In this document: in pieces, positions 25,006-35,900 of the stretch
Layout of the letters: every line of letters begins with the position of its first letter
Position numbering within the stretch: the first letter of the stretch is position 1
Source of the DNA: Opisthocomus hoazin
Taxonomy: Eukaryota > Chordata > Aves > Opisthocomiformes > Opisthocomidae
DNA: 64,000 nucleotides
Assembly (NCBI RefSeq): GCF_030867145.1
Contig: NC_134440.1
Location: 1,054,001 to 1,118,000 of the forward strand
Reading direction: 5' to 3'
The notes under the pieces: model-generated
What the model was told of the DNA's origin: nothing
The model's input: only the letters and a program-made list of their open reading frames with translations
Databases searched by the model: none
Translations under genes and position numbers: made by a program

Positions 25006-25338
25006 CTGTCTGTGTGTCCGTGTGTCTGTCTGTGTGTCCATGCGTCCGTGTGTCTGTCTGTGTGTCCATGTGTCCGTGTGTCCATGTGTCTGTCTGTGTG
25101 TCCATGTGTCCATGTGTCTGTCTGTGCGTCCATGTGTCCGTGTGTCTGTCTGTGTCTGTCTGTGTGTCCATGCGTCCGTGTGTCTGTCTGTGCGTCCATG
25201 TATCCATGTGTCTGTCTGTGTGTCTGTCTGTGTGTCCATGCGTCCGTGTGTCCGTGTGTCTGTCTGTGTGTCTGTCTGTGTGTCCATGCGTCCGTGTGTC
25301 TGTCTGTGTGTCTGTCTGTGTGTCCATGTGTCCGTGTG
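25006..25338. repeat. tgtc(t/c)gtg-type minisatellite between CNN2 and ABCA7
   Basis: About 330 bp of interleaved tgtgtctgtc and tgtgtccatg/tgcgtccgtg units with 4-, 10- and 26-28-bp periodicities. It is intergenic. Stop-free frames on both strands (Cys/Val/Ser-rich and Thr/Asp/His-rich) are artefacts of the repeat. The rest of 24,706-25,620 shows no gene. Confidence 0.92.
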
Positions 25339-25619
25339 CGCCGCGCCAGCAGCCTCGCGCTCTCTGTGACCTCTGGCAGCGGAGCTGGAAATGCCTTTTC
25401 TGCAGAATCCGGAGGGACCAGGGTTCGGTGGCCACGGGGACGCGAGGGCCTGGGTGCCGGGAGCCATGGCTGGCACCGACGGCCACGGCCTGCGCCACGG
25501 GGCCAGGGTGAGGGGGGGGGGGTGGCCTCGACAGGCAGCCCCGGTCCCCGCAGCGGGGTCTCAGCCCACTCCAGGCCGGGCTGCAGTGCCCGTGGCGGGG
25601 GCTCCCGAGGGCGGGGGGG

Positions 25620-26012
25620 CAGGGTGTGGCAGGGGGCGTGGCGTAGCTGGGGTGTGGCAGGGGGCGTGGCGGGGTGTGGCAGGGGCAGGGCAAGGGCAGA
25701 GGCGGACGGGGATGGGGTCGGGCTCCCGCCCCTCGCACGCCCCCGTGACCCCCCCACGCCCCCCCCCCCCCGCGCTGCTCGGGCCCTTTAAGAGCCGCGT
25801 CCCATGACGTCACTGCCGCGGCTACTTTGTAGCGCGGGGAGGGCGGGGCCTGCGCGCCGGGTCTCTTAAAGGGGCCGCGCGGTGGCGGCGTCAGCAGCTA
25901 ACGGGGGTCCCGGGCCGGGGGGCTGTGCCGTGCCGCGTCCCGTCCCCGCGGGGCTGTCCCTGTGTCCCAGTCACCTCCCCGCGGCTCCGCACCCCGCCCG
26001 GCGCGGGGCCCG
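25620..26012 (+). promoter_or_regulatory. ABCA7 CpG-island promoter with consensus CRE and untranslated exon 1
   Basis: Repeated ggggcgtggc GC/KLF boxes (25,625-25,690) are followed by a palindromic cAMP-response element TGACGTCA (25805-25812) and a GC-rich segment ending in a good donor (ccg|gtaagc, exon end 26012). This fits a TATA-less promoter and a non-coding first exon spliced to the ATG exon, which has a possible acceptor ccgcag at 26896. Exon 1 is inferred from the donor and position; no transcript evidence is available. Confidence 0.55.
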
Positions 26013-26943
26013 GTAAGCGGGGCCGGGGTTGCCGGGGGCCGGGGCCGGGGGGTGCGGGGGGCCGGGTCCGCCGCGCTCCCGGTCGCAGCACCGGGCCGTG
26101 TTTTTTCCGCCGTGGATGAGCGAGCAGATTCCCACGGGAGGCTCCGCCGCGGAGGCGGCTTCGGGGCCCGCCCGGTGTTTTGGGTCGGTTTTGTCCCGAG
26201 AAGAGCCGCTCCGCCCCCGGACCCGCAGCCCCCCCGCGTCCCTCCGCTCGCCCAGTGTCACCCCCCCCCCGGCAGCCGCTCCCGGGGCCGCGGCGCTGGG
26301 TCCGGGGGGGGCGGGGGGGTCGGAGCTCTCCCCGGTTCTCCCCCGGGGGAATCCTCCCCCGCGGGACCCCCGCTCCGGCCCCGCAGGCCGAGGAGCCGCA
26401 TTTCCCAGCCGGGAGCTCAGCCCCGCTGCGGGCGCCCGCTCAGCCCCGCTGCGCCGGGGCCCGGCTCAGCCGCGTCACCTGCCCGCCCGACCCCCTGCCC
26501 GACCCCCTGCCCCAGCCCCTTCCCATCCCTCTGCCCGAGCCACGGCCGGGGCCGCGGAGGTCGCGGGAGGGCAGGGGGCAGGCGGGTGAGCCCGCGGGGG
26601 CAGCTCCGGAGCGGGGCTCTGCCGGGGCGCGGGGAGCTGCGGGTTCGGTCCCGGGGCGCGGGGTGGGCTGGACGGGGGGGTGCCTCCGCTGCCGGGTCCC
26701 GGGCGGTGCCGAGCCGGAGGGAGCCGCAGAGCTCGCGCCCGATGTCGCCGCTTTTGGTTCGGAAAAGCGGCTTTGAGGGCTTTGCGCCGCAAAGGAGCTT
26801 TGCTGCGGGAGCCGGCTCCTGCCGGTCCCCTAGCTGCGGGGGGGTTGGGGGGGAGCCCCGAGCGCCGCCCCCGCTGCCCCCCCCGCTCTCCCGCAGCCGG
26901 AGCCGAGCGGGGCGCAGGGCGCGGCCCCCCCCCCCCCCCCGCC

Positions 26944-29900
26944 ATGGCCGCGGGCTCCCAGCTGGGTCTGCTGCTCTGGAAGAACTGCACCTACCGCCGG
27001 CGACAGCGGGTGAGCCGGGCCCGGGGGGGGGGCGGGGGGAGCCCTGGGTGCGGGGGGGGCGGGACACCCCCCCAACCGTGGGTCTGCCCCAGATCCAGCT
27101 GGCCATCGAGCTCCTGTGGCCCCTCTTCCTCTTCCTCATCCTGATCGCGGTGCGGCGATCCCACCCGCCCTTCCAGCAGCACGAGTGTGAGTGTCCTCTG
27201 CCCCTGGCCCCCCCCCCCGTGCCCGCCAGGACCCTGCGTGAGAGCCCTGCGGGGCCCCGGCACGGCCCGGGCGAGACAGACCTGGGGGCGGCCGTGAGCT
27301 CGGGTGTGTGCGTGGCTGCAGGGGTCCCTCGCTGCCCCCGCGCCCACCTCTCCCTCTCCCGCAGGCCACTTCCCCAACAAGGCGCTGCCGTCGGCCGGGA
27401 TCCTGCCCTGGCTCCAGGGCATCGTCTGCAACGCGAACAACCCCTGCTTTCGGCACCCGACGGCGGGCGAGACCCCCGGCCTGGTGGGCAACTTCGGCGG
27501 TTCGCTGTGAGCGGCGGGGGGCTGCGGGGCGGGGGGGCGGGCGCTGGGGCCGGGGTCTCACCGCCCGCCCCTCGCTCCCGCAGCCTCTCCCGTCTGCTGG
27601 CCGAGGGCCGGGGGCTCCTGCGCAGCTTCGCCCGGCTCCTGCCCGCCCTGCGCCGGCTCCGGGGAAGGGGGGCTCAGCGGAGGGGTGAGCACCGGGGCCG
27701 GGGGGGGCCGGGGGAGCGAGACCCCCGCGCTGACCCCTGCCCCCCCCAGCCTACCCGAGAGATGTCGAGACCTTCTGGCGGTTGCTGCGGACCAATGCGT
27801 CGCTGCCCCCCGCGCTGCTGGGGGAGCTGATGGGGGCCCGGCGCAGCCCCCCCAGCGTGAGTGCCGCCGGGGCCCGGGGCGGGGGGCCGCGGCGTGACCG
27901 GTGCCCTCCCGCCAGCTCCCGGTGCCGGGGGCCCGCCGCCCGCCGAGGACCCCGCTCCGCAACGCCTCGGACCCTGGGGGCTTCCCGGCGGGGGGGGGGG
28001 GGGGTGTCTCTGCGCCCTGCCCGGCCCCCAGCCCCGCGCCGCGCTCCTCCCTCCCCCGGCTGCTGGCGGTGAGCCCGGCGCTGGACCGGCCCCCCGGAGG
28101 GGCAGCGACCCCCCGGAGGGGCCGTGACCCCCTTCCCGTGCCCCCCCCCGTGTAGGAAGAGCTGGGAGAGGAGGCGGGCGGCATCGCCGGCACCCTGGAA
28201 GCCCTCGGCGCCTTCCTGCGGGATGCGGCATCTCTGATGGAGCAGGTACACCCCCCCCCGCCCCGCCGCCCCCCGCGGCCCCCCGGAGTGTCCCCGTCCC
28301 CCGCAGCCCCGCTCCGCTCCCCCCCCCCCAGGTCCCCGCCGGGAGCGGCCTCGCCGAGCTGAGCCGGGAGCTCCGCACCCCGACGGCCCCCGGCGCCTGG
28401 GCCGCCCTGTCGAGGGTCGCCTGCGGGCACCCCGAGGGCGGGGGGCTCAGGGTCCCCTCCCTCAACTGGTACGAGGACAACGACGGCAACGCCTTCCTGG
28501 ACCGCGACAGCTCGGAGCGGAGAGCCACGGCCCCGGGCAGCGCCGGCAGTGAGCGGGCTGGGCTGCGGGGGGGGGCGGCCGGGGGTTTGCGGGGGCACGG
28601 CCCCCCGAGGCGTGGGGGGTCCTGGGGCCAGGGCTCGGCTCTGCCCCTGGCCAGGTCCCTTCTGCCGAGAGCTGGTCCGCAGCCTGGAGTCCAGCCCCCT
28701 CTCGCAGATCTTCTGGAGGGGGGTCAGGCCCCTCGTCATGGGGAAGATCCTGTACGCACCCTCCGGTCCCGGGCCCGACAGCGTCATGGCCGAGGTGAGC
28801 GGGGGGCTGCGGGGGGGCCGGGGGGTCTCGGCCCGGCCTCAACCTCCGCCTCGTGCAGGTGAACCGGACCTTCCGGGAGCTGGCGGTGCTGGGGGAGGTG
28901 GGGAGCGCCTGGCGGGAGCTGGGACCCCGCATCTACACCTTCCTCAACGGCAGCCTGGAGATGCAGCTCCTCCGGGTGCGTGACCCCCGGGCCTCTCCCC
29001 ATCGGGGACAGGGCTGCGGGACGGGGCCGTGGTGGGGTGCAGCTGGGTCTCCTGGGCGGGACTGGGGTGGGCTCCATCACCCTGCGGTACCCGGGTGCTT
29101 TGCAGGAGCTGCTGCTGGCCCCGGGGATGGCCCAGCTCCTCGGTGGGTTCCTCAATGGCACCTCCTGGACGCTGCCGGCGCTGGCTGAGTTCCTGGCGGG
29201 GCCGGCGGCGGGGCCAGGGCTCACCTGGCACCGGGTGTACGCCGACGCCGACGCGGTCCTGGGCACGCTGTCTCAGGTCATGGAGGTGCGTGTCGCCCCG
29301 GCTGCCCATGCGGGCTGGCCCCCGAGCCCCGCTGAGCCCTGCCTGCGCTGCCCGCAGTGCATCTGCCTGGACAAGATCGAGGCGGTGGCCACCGAGGAGC
29401 AGCTGGTGGCCCGGGCCCTGGAGCTGCTGGAGAAGCAGCAGTTCTGGGCAGCCGTGGTCTTCGAGCCCCCCACCAACGCCACGGCCCCCACGCTGCCTCC
29501 CCACGTCCGCTACAAGATCCGTATGGACATCGATGACGTCACGAGGACCAACAAGATCAAGGACAGGTCGGGGGACGCCCGCCCCAAGACCCCCGACCAT
29601 CCTGTGCCTGCAGCAGTGGGGGTCCCCTCTCCCAGCGCCGTGCTCTGCCCCCAGGTTTTGGGACCCGGGCCCCGCAGCCGACCCCTTCAGCGACCTGCGC
29701 TACGTGTGGGGGGGGTTCGTCTACGTGCAGGACCTGGTGGAGCAGGCAGTGGTGCGGGTGCAGACCAGGGCTGCCCCGCGGACAGGGGTCTACGTCCAGC
29801 AAATGCCCTACCCCTGCTACGTGGATGACGTGTGAGTGGGTGGTGGGGCATGGCGCCAGCCCCCCGGGACCCTCGAGTGACCCCGTGCTGTGGGGGACGG

Positions 29901-32900
29901 GGCAGGTCTGTGGTGGTCTCAGGGTGCCGGGCTGCGGGTGGAAGGGCCACTGCCACCTCCCCCAGGTTCCTGCGGGTGCTGAACCGCTCGCTGCCCCTCT
30001 TCATGACGCTGGCCTGGATCTACTCGGTGGCCATGATCATCAAGGGAGTGGTGCACGAGAAGGAGACGCGTCTCAAGGAGACCATGAAGACCATGGGGCT
30101 GAGCAACGGGATCCTCTGGCTCAGCTGGTTCCTCAGCAGCTTCATCCCCTTCCTCCTCAGCTCTGCCTTACTCGTCCTCATCCTCAAGGCAGGTTGCAGG
30201 GGGTGGAGGACAGCGTGGGGGACATGGGGAGCGTCAGGGCTGGGAACCAGCATGGGCAGCTCCGCAGGCTCCAACCTGCCTTGATCCGCAGCTGGGAAAC
30301 ATCCTGCCCTACAGCGACCCGGCCGTCATCTTCCTCTTCCTCGGCACCTTCTCAGTGGCCACCATCAGCCAGTGCTTCCTCATCAGCATCTTCTTCCCCC
30401 GCGCCAACCTGGCCTCGGCTTGTGGCGGCATCATCTACTTCTCCCTCTACCTGCCCTACGTGCTGTGCGTCGCCTGGCGCGACCACGTCACCTTCCCGCT
30501 CCGCGTCCTCATGGTGAGAGGCCATGGCTGCCCCCTCCCCGATGCCCCTCGGGTGCCCCGGGCGTGCTGCGTGGGGGGCTTGGGGGCTGAACCCCTCCAG
30601 GCCGGCCTTTCTGCCCGCACTGACGTTCTTGCCACCGCCAGAGCCTGTTGTCACCGGTGGCCTTCGGCTTCGGCTGCGAGTACTTCTCCCTCTACGAGGA
30701 GCAGGGGCTGGGCATCCAGTGGCACAACCTGGGCGCCAGCCCCGTGCCGGGAGACCCCTACAACTTCGCCATGGCCATGGGGCTGCTGCTGCTGGACGCT
30801 GCCCTCTACGGCCTGGCCACCTGGTACCTCGAGGGCGTCTTCCCAGGTGAGCGCGGCCCCCCCGGCCCCTGGCAGCCCCCCGGCCCCCGCCCCACTCAGC
30901 TCTCATCTGTTGCAGGTCAGTATGGAATCCCCAAGCCCTGGAATTTCCCCTTCCTGAAGAGTTACTGGCTTGGAGAGCCGTCCTCTGCCGGGCACCCCCC
31001 GTACCCCACCAGCCCCCTCACCACGCCCCAAGGTGAGCCCCTGCCCTGCCCACCCTGGAGCTGCGTGGCTGAGGGCTGGCAGCCACGGGGCTGGGCTTGA
31101 GCCCTTCTGCCTGGGCTTTGCCCCCCGGCGAGGGGTCCTGCTCCTGGCAGGGGGTCTTGCCCAGGGTGTGACCCCCCCGGTGGCTTCCAGAGCTGGTGGA
31201 GGAGCCGCCTGCCCAGCTCCAGCCTGGTGTCTCCATCCGCAACCTGGTGAAGATTTACGGCGACAGCAGCCACGTGGCTGTCAACGGGCTGAGCCTGGAC
31301 TTCTACGAGGGGCAGATCACCTCCCTGCTGGGCCACAACGGGGCCGGCAAGACCACCACCATGTGAGCCGGGGGCTGGGGGCCACCGTGGGGATGGGGGC
31401 TGGGGGCCACGGTGGGGACAGGAGCTGAGCCTGGCTCTGCCCCGGCGCTGCCACATCCCCGTCCCGTCTGCCCTGACTTGACCAAGCGCTGAGCACCCTA
31501 CGTAGGATGGGGCCCCCCTGGTTCTGCTCCCTGTGACCCCCTTTCTCCACCGGTCCCACCTCCAGGTCCATCCTCACGGGCCTGCTGCCCCCCACCTCCG
31601 GCACTGCCTACGTCCTGGGCCGGGACATCCGCTCCGACATCGACAGCGTCCGCAAGACCATGGGGACGTGTCCCCAGCACAACGTGCTCTTCGACACGTA
31701 GGCGGGGGCAGGGCCGGCCGGGGAGCGGTGGCGGGGGGCTGGCGTGGGCAGGGCTGCCCTCCTGCCCCCCCCCCCCATGCCCACCTTCCCCTGCCCGCAG
31801 CCTGACGGTGGAGGAGCACGTCTGGTTCTACGGGCGGCTGAAGGGGCTCTCGGCGGAGCGGGTGACGGCCGAGGTGGAGCAGCTGATCCAGGACGTGGGG
31901 CTGCCCCACAAGCGCCGCGAGCAGACCAGGACCCTCTCGGGTGCGGGGTCGGGGGGGGGCCAGGATCGTTACCCGAGTGGGGGTCCGCGGCCCCGGGCCC
32001 CCCCAACGCTGTCCCTGCCGCCCTGCAGGCGGGATGCAGAGGAAGCTCTCGGTGGCCATCGCCTTCGTGGGCGGCTCCCGGGTGGTCGTCCTGGACGAGC
32101 CCACGGCCGGCGTCGACCCCCACTCCCGCCGCAGCATCTGGGAGCTGCTGCTCAAGTACCGCAAAGGTCAGGGCAGGGGTCCCCGCTGCCCGCTCCGCCT
32201 GTCTCAGCCCCCCAGCCCCGGAGGAGCGGCTGCAGGGCCCCCGGGCGCGCAGGGAGACGGGCGGGGGGGTCAGCGAGGGGGTCTGGGGTCCAGCCGGCTG
32301 CCTGCCCCCAGGCCGCACCATCATCCTGTCCACCCACTACATGGACGAGGCGGAGCTGCTGGGGGACCGCGTCGCCATCATCTCGCGGGGCCGGGTCCGC
32401 TGCTGCGGGTCCCCGCTCTTCCTCAAGGCCAGGCTGGGCACCGGCTACCGCCTCACCCTGGCGAAGCGCGAGCGGGACGGCACGGGCGGCGGCACCGGCG
32501 CTGGCATCACCGGAAAGGTGGGTTCCTGGCCCTGCCGAGCGCCAGCCCGAGGGGCGGCCGGTGCCGCTGTCTGGGTATCGGGGGACACCGAGCCCCAGGC
32601 TTGGGGCCGCATCCTGCTGCGGGGGGCCAGGCTCCAGGTGTCTTTTTCTGCAGGGTGGCAGTGGCTCAGAGCCCAGCAGCGACACGGGACTGGGCAGCGA
32701 GGCCAGCGCCGTGGGTGAGGGTCCTGTCCCACCCTGCGCCCTCTGCACAGCGTCACCCCCCGGGTGATTTCTGTGTGTCCCCCGTTGGCCGGGGGGGGCC
32801 TGTAGCCACGCTCAGCCCCGCGCCCTGAGCTGCTGCCAGACCTCAGCCCCCCTGCGCTGGTGGGGCAGAAGGGGCTCCCTGCCCTCTTGCACCCTGCAGC

Positions 32901-35900
32901 CCCCCCAGGGACCCCCAGGCTGGGGTGCAGGGCACTGCACTGGCACCGACTCCTGCCCCGGGTTTCCAGCCCCCCCCGTCCCCCCAGATGTGGCCCAGCT
33001 GTCGGCGCTGATCCAGCAGCTGGTCCCTGGCTCGCGGCTGGTGGAGGACATCGGGCAGGAGGTGGTCTTCATCCTGCCCTACGGCGGGGCCGAGGACGGG
33101 GCCTTCGGGGACCTCTTCCGCGCGCTGGACGCCCGCCTGGGGGAACTGGGCATCTCCAGCTACGGCATCTCCGACACCACCCTGGAAGAGGTACCTGGAG
33201 GAGCTGCGGCTCCTGGGGTGCCCCCCATCCCTGGAGCCCTGCTGGGGGCTGGCTGCGACCCCCGGGATTTGCCTCGCGGGGCGGTGGGCGCTGGGGACTG
33301 TGTTTAACGCCAGCCCCCCCTGCCCGCCCTCAGATCTTTCTGAAGGTGGCCCAGGACGCGGGGGTGGACGCTGACACAGCAGGTAAAATCCTGGGTGCTG
33401 GCTGCAGCTGCGGGGTGCTGGGGTGCAAGGGGGGCCGGGGGGAGATGCTCGGCAGCCTGGAGCAGAGGGGTGCAGGTGTCCCCAGCACCCCGTGTGGCCC
33501 TTGCCCTCCCAGGGCTGGGGTCCCTGCTGGGAGCACCCATGGGTGCAGGGAGGTGTCACAGGCTGTGGCCGTGACCCCACGCTGGTGCTCTCACCCCAGA
33601 CACCGGGAGAGGAGCAGCCCCCGGGGACGGGGGGGACACGGAAGCAGGCGACGGGGAGCTGGGTAAGGAGGGGGAAGCTGGGAGGAGGGACCCCCGAGCT
33701 GCCCAGCCGCTGCTGCTGGGTGCCCCCCACCTCTACCCCCTGGGCTGGGGCGGGGGCCATGGCGTGCGTCCATCGGGTGGGCGTCCATCCAAGCAGGCAG
33801 GGCTCCGGACACGCGTCCCGGCGGGCAGGCAGCGGGCCGGGGGGCTCAGGGATGCTCCTGCGGCTTCGGTCCCACCCAGCCTCGGGGTGTCCCGGGGCCT
33901 CAGGCAGGGCGAGGAGTGGGGACAGCGGTGGGTTTGGGGGACCCCAGCTCTCTGCGGGGGTTGGGATGGGACGTGAAACCCCAGGGGACATATCCAGGCC
34001 TCTTCTGCTGGCAACGGAGCTGGCGTGGGGGCAGCCGCGGGAGTCTGGGGGGGTCCACGGTGTTTGGGGAGCCGGCGGTGCCTGGCTCGGGGCTGACCCC
34101 GACGTGGGCTGTGACCCCTCTTTCCTCTCCGTTACGCTGAGCCCGAGGAGCCCGGCCAGGTAGGAGCGGGGGGGTGGGCGGGTTGGGGGTCCCGTTGCGT
34201 CCCCGCATGCTGAGCCCCGTCCCCGCCGGGGTGGGGGACCCCCTGCCAGCCCCCCCACCCCCACCCCCGCCGGCTCTGCCGGGGCCGGGGCCGGACCCGT
34301 CTCTGCCCTCGCAGCAGAGGAGCCCCGGGAGACCGAGCTGCTGCGGGGGGGCCCCGGGCAGGGCTGCCGCAGGGTGCGGGGCTGGGCGCTCCCCCGCCAG
34401 CAGCTCCGCGCCCTCTTCGTCAAGAGGATGCTCCACGCCCGGCGCAGCACCCGCGGCTTCTTCGCGCAGGTCCGACCGGGGCCGGGGGCCGGGGGACCTC
34501 CTGCGGGGGTGCTGGGGGTGCGGGGGGCCGGCCCTGACCCCCCCCGGGCCCCCGCAGATCGTCCTCCCCGCCGTCTTCGTCTGCATCGCGCTGCTCTTCA
34601 GCCTCGTCGTGCCGCCCTTCGCGGGGTACCCGCCGCTGCGGCTCCGGCCCGCCATGTACGGGCAGCAGCTCACCTTCCTCAGGTGCCCCCTCGCCCCCCC
34701 CCGGGCTCCCCCGGGCCCCCCCTGCCCCCCCGACCCCGCTGCTGCCGCCTCACCCCGCGTCCCCCCGCAGCGACGACGCCCCGGGGGACCCCGACACCGC
34801 CCGGCTGCGGGACGCGCTCCTGGCCGAGCCGGGCTTCGGCACCGAGTGCGTGCGGGACGCCGGGGAGCCGTGAGTGCCGGGGGGGACCGGGGGGGCAGTG
34901 AGTGCCGGGGGGGTCGAGGGGGGCCAGGGGAGCCGGGGGGGCTGCGGCTCGGCCCCCGCCCCGCTGCCCGCCTCACCGCAGGGAGCAGCTCTCCGCCCGG
35001 GAGGGTCCCGCGGGACCCCCCTCTCCTCCCCAGCCATCCCCGCAGCGGGGGGGCGATGGCGGCCGCGGGACCCCCCCCTCCTCCCCAGCCATCCCCGCGG
35101 CGGGGGGGCGATGGCAGCCGCGGACGGGTCCCGGTAACGGGGGTCTCTCTCCCCGCGCGGTGCCGGGTGCCCAGGACGGGGCCGTGCCCCCCGGCTTCCC
35201 ACCCCGACGGCTTCTCGGCCCCCCCGGCCCCCCCGGCCCTCCTGGAAGCGCTGCGGGTCGGGAACTGGACGCGGGCCGAGCCGTCCCCCCCCTGCCGCTG
35301 CAGCGGGCCGGGGGCTCGCAGGATGCTGCCCGAGTGCCCCCCGGGGGCCGGGGGCCCCCCGCCGCCCCAGGTAACCCCCAGCCCCGAGCCGCGCTGCGGG
35401 GGGGGGGGGGCGCGGGGCCGTGTGTCCGTCCAGCCCATCCGTCCGTCCGTCCGTCCAGGTGCGGAGGGGCAGCGGGGAGGTCCTGCAGAACCTGACGGGC
35501 AGGAACATCTCGGACTACCTGGTGAAGAGCTACCCGCAGATCATCCGGGGGGGGTGCGTGCCGGGCCGGGGGGGCCGCGGGGGGGCCGCCGGGGGGGGGA
35601 CGCTGGGGACCAAACCCGGCCGGGGCACCGCAGGGTGATGGGGAGGAGGGGGGCTCATGGCCGGGCGGGTGGGCGCTGCCGTAACCTCCCCTCGGGGGTG
35701 TTTGTGTCCCCCCCGCCATTTCTTTTAGGCTGAGGAACAAGAAGTGGGTGAACGAGCAGAGGTGAGCCCGGGGAGGGGCTGGGGTGTCGGGCAGGTTGGG
35801 GGGCCGGGGGCTCCCCTTCCACCGGAGCCATCCGTGGGCAGGGTCCCCGTCCGGGCAGCCCCAGCCCCTCGCTGCGTGCCCCTCGCCCTGGCGTCTGGGC

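Noticed and set aside
24992-25476. Cys/Val-rich and Thr/His/Asp-rich open frames on both strands
   Set aside because: Translation of the tgtctgtc repeat; symmetrical on both strands, so not coding.
26029-26940. Long open frames upstream of the ABCA7 ATG
   Set aside because: CpG-island sequence of the first intron; Arg/Gly/Pro composition in all frames and no family similarity.
34142-34159. 18-nt ABCA7 micro-exon (agCCCGAGGAGCCCGGCCAG|gtagga)
   Set aside because: In frame and possible, but the acceptor lacks a good pyrimidine tract near the AG and the human linker does not demand it; left out of the main model.
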